This document shows positions 32,929 to 33,321 of a stretch of 33,321 nucleotides of DNA, in pieces. The stretch lies in contig JAAYNV010000067.1 in the NCBI GenBank assembly GCA_012520645.1, positions 1 to 33,321 of the forward strand, in the 5' to 3' direction. Within the stretch, counting starts at the first letter, position 1; every line of letters starts with the position of its first letter. The DNA is from Clostridiales bacterium. GTDB lineage: Bacteria > Bacillota > Clostridia > Lachnospirales > Lachnospiraceae. Both the position numbers and the translations under genes were made by a program. The notes under the pieces were generated by a model. The model saw only the letters and a program-made list of their open reading frames with translations, had not been told where the DNA came from and searched no databases.

Positions 32929-33321
32929 CTTCTGCCTCCCTCCCATTCTCTATTTCACAAATCCTCTCTTTTTGAAAATTCTTATCCTCAAAATTTCTTT
33001 CGTAAAAGCTCTTATCATCAAACAGTGAAAGCTGTCGGTAGGTCATTCCATCCGTAGAAAAGGAAATTTTCTCTTTCACATTCAGAAGATTTCGCGTAAT
33101 GTAATCCTCATCCATTTTCGTAGGATACATCATCTTTCCGCTGCAGGTAATAAAGTAAATCGCGCGCTTTAATACCACCCCGATCTTTCTTAAGTGGGTA
33201 GTGTCAAATTTACTACCTATTTTTCTTTCTAAAACCTTTATTTTCGGGAGCTTGCAAATAAAAAGAGCATTGACCTCCCTTTTTTGATATAATGTCCTCG
33301 ACCAAAATTCCAAAATACCAA
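32897..33321 (-). CDS. C-terminal part of a putative DNA modification/repair radical SAM protein (5' end beyond the window)
   Basis: The frame is open to the right edge, so the N-terminal radical SAM core with its CxxxCxxC motif is not visible. The visible 141 residues contain LRKIGVVLKRAIYFITCSGK, the well-conserved end of the TIGR03916 family, and EVN upstream of a region where the family has a helix-hairpin-helix (usually VPGIGVKSA). Here that region reads CKLPKIKVLERK, so it is shortened or diverged. After the family domain there is an extra tail of about 70 residues with TYRQLSLFDDK, a bacterial clamp-binding-like motif. It overlaps the DUF4130 gene by 32 bases, consistent with the known pairing. 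A TTG at 33313 is not the true start. Confidence 0.7.
   Translation of the reverse strand, partial: GILEFWSRTLYQKREVNALFICKLPKIKVLERKIGSKFDTTHLRKIGVVLKRAIYFITCSGKMMYPTKMDEDYITRNLLNVKEKISFSTDGMTYRQLSLFDDKSFYERNFEDKNFQKERICEIENGREAEAYGPGNMLVV

Noticed and set aside
33244-33276. Ten-codon frame with a GGGAGG site (MLFLFASSRK), possible leader peptide
   Set aside because: It lies inside the radical SAM coding frame, which reads through without stops and ends in a conserved family motif; the GGGAGG is part of coding sequence.

Overview
The window looks like a chromosomal segment of a spore-forming Clostridia member, most likely a Lachnospiraceae species. The reasons are the spoIIA and spoVA sporulation genes, Gram-positive AGGAGG ribosome binding sites, a T-box leader in front of valS, an HPr-like protein without its histidine, and the PadR/DUF1700/DUF4097 module. 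Base composition is moderate and nearly all genes lie on the minus strand. The only plus-strand genes are an AraC regulator, an ECF transporter S component and endonuclease IV. No rRNA, tRNA, CRISPR array or complete insertion sequence was seen.

Layout, left to right. Positions 1-4350 hold a sporulation block read leftward: spoIIAA, spoIIAB, sigF, a small DUF3006-like gene, a decayed chemotaxis-receptor remnant, spoVAA, spoVAB and a spoVAC that breaks off abruptly near position 555. Beyond the break lie unrelated sequence, a terminator and two tiny genes that run off the left edge. Positions 4395-11780 hold a T-box/valS transcription unit: valS, a FapA-like polymer-binding protein, folC, a 49-residue gene and a zinc-ribbon/TPR membrane protein. 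Positions 11818-13978 hold one complete methyl-accepting chemotaxis protein. Positions 14068-17158 hold a GH127 beta-L-arabinofuranosidase and a divergent AraC regulator. Positions 17200-21540 hold a MarR-controlled heterodimeric ABC exporter. Positions 21563-22322 hold an ECF S component. Positions 22340-24974 hold a PadR-controlled envelope-stress-like operon (padR, DUF1700, DUF4097, PspC, YccF). Positions 25009-27633 hold an MFS transporter and a GH13 alpha-amylase family enzyme. After a 585-base non-coding region comes endonuclease IV, convergent with an Fe-S helicase fused to a PD-(D/E)XK nuclease domain. The right end holds a His-less HPr-like regulator and a two-gene DNA-repair-like pair (radical SAM tail plus DUF4130/TIGR03915 protein).

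The most unusual point is the broken spoVAC. The reading frame matches the family up to the conserved residues around APAIEFKK and then changes to unrelated sequence. The gene is either lost or split by an inserted element. Elements that split sporulation genes and leave the mother-cell or forespore genome by site-specific recombination (the skin class) are an established theme. The window does not reach the other end, so this remains a hypothesis. The second point is the radical SAM/DUF4130 pair at the right edge. It is an uncharacterised putative DNA-modification or repair system, and here the radical SAM partner carries a sliding-clamp-binding-like QLSLF motif in its tail.
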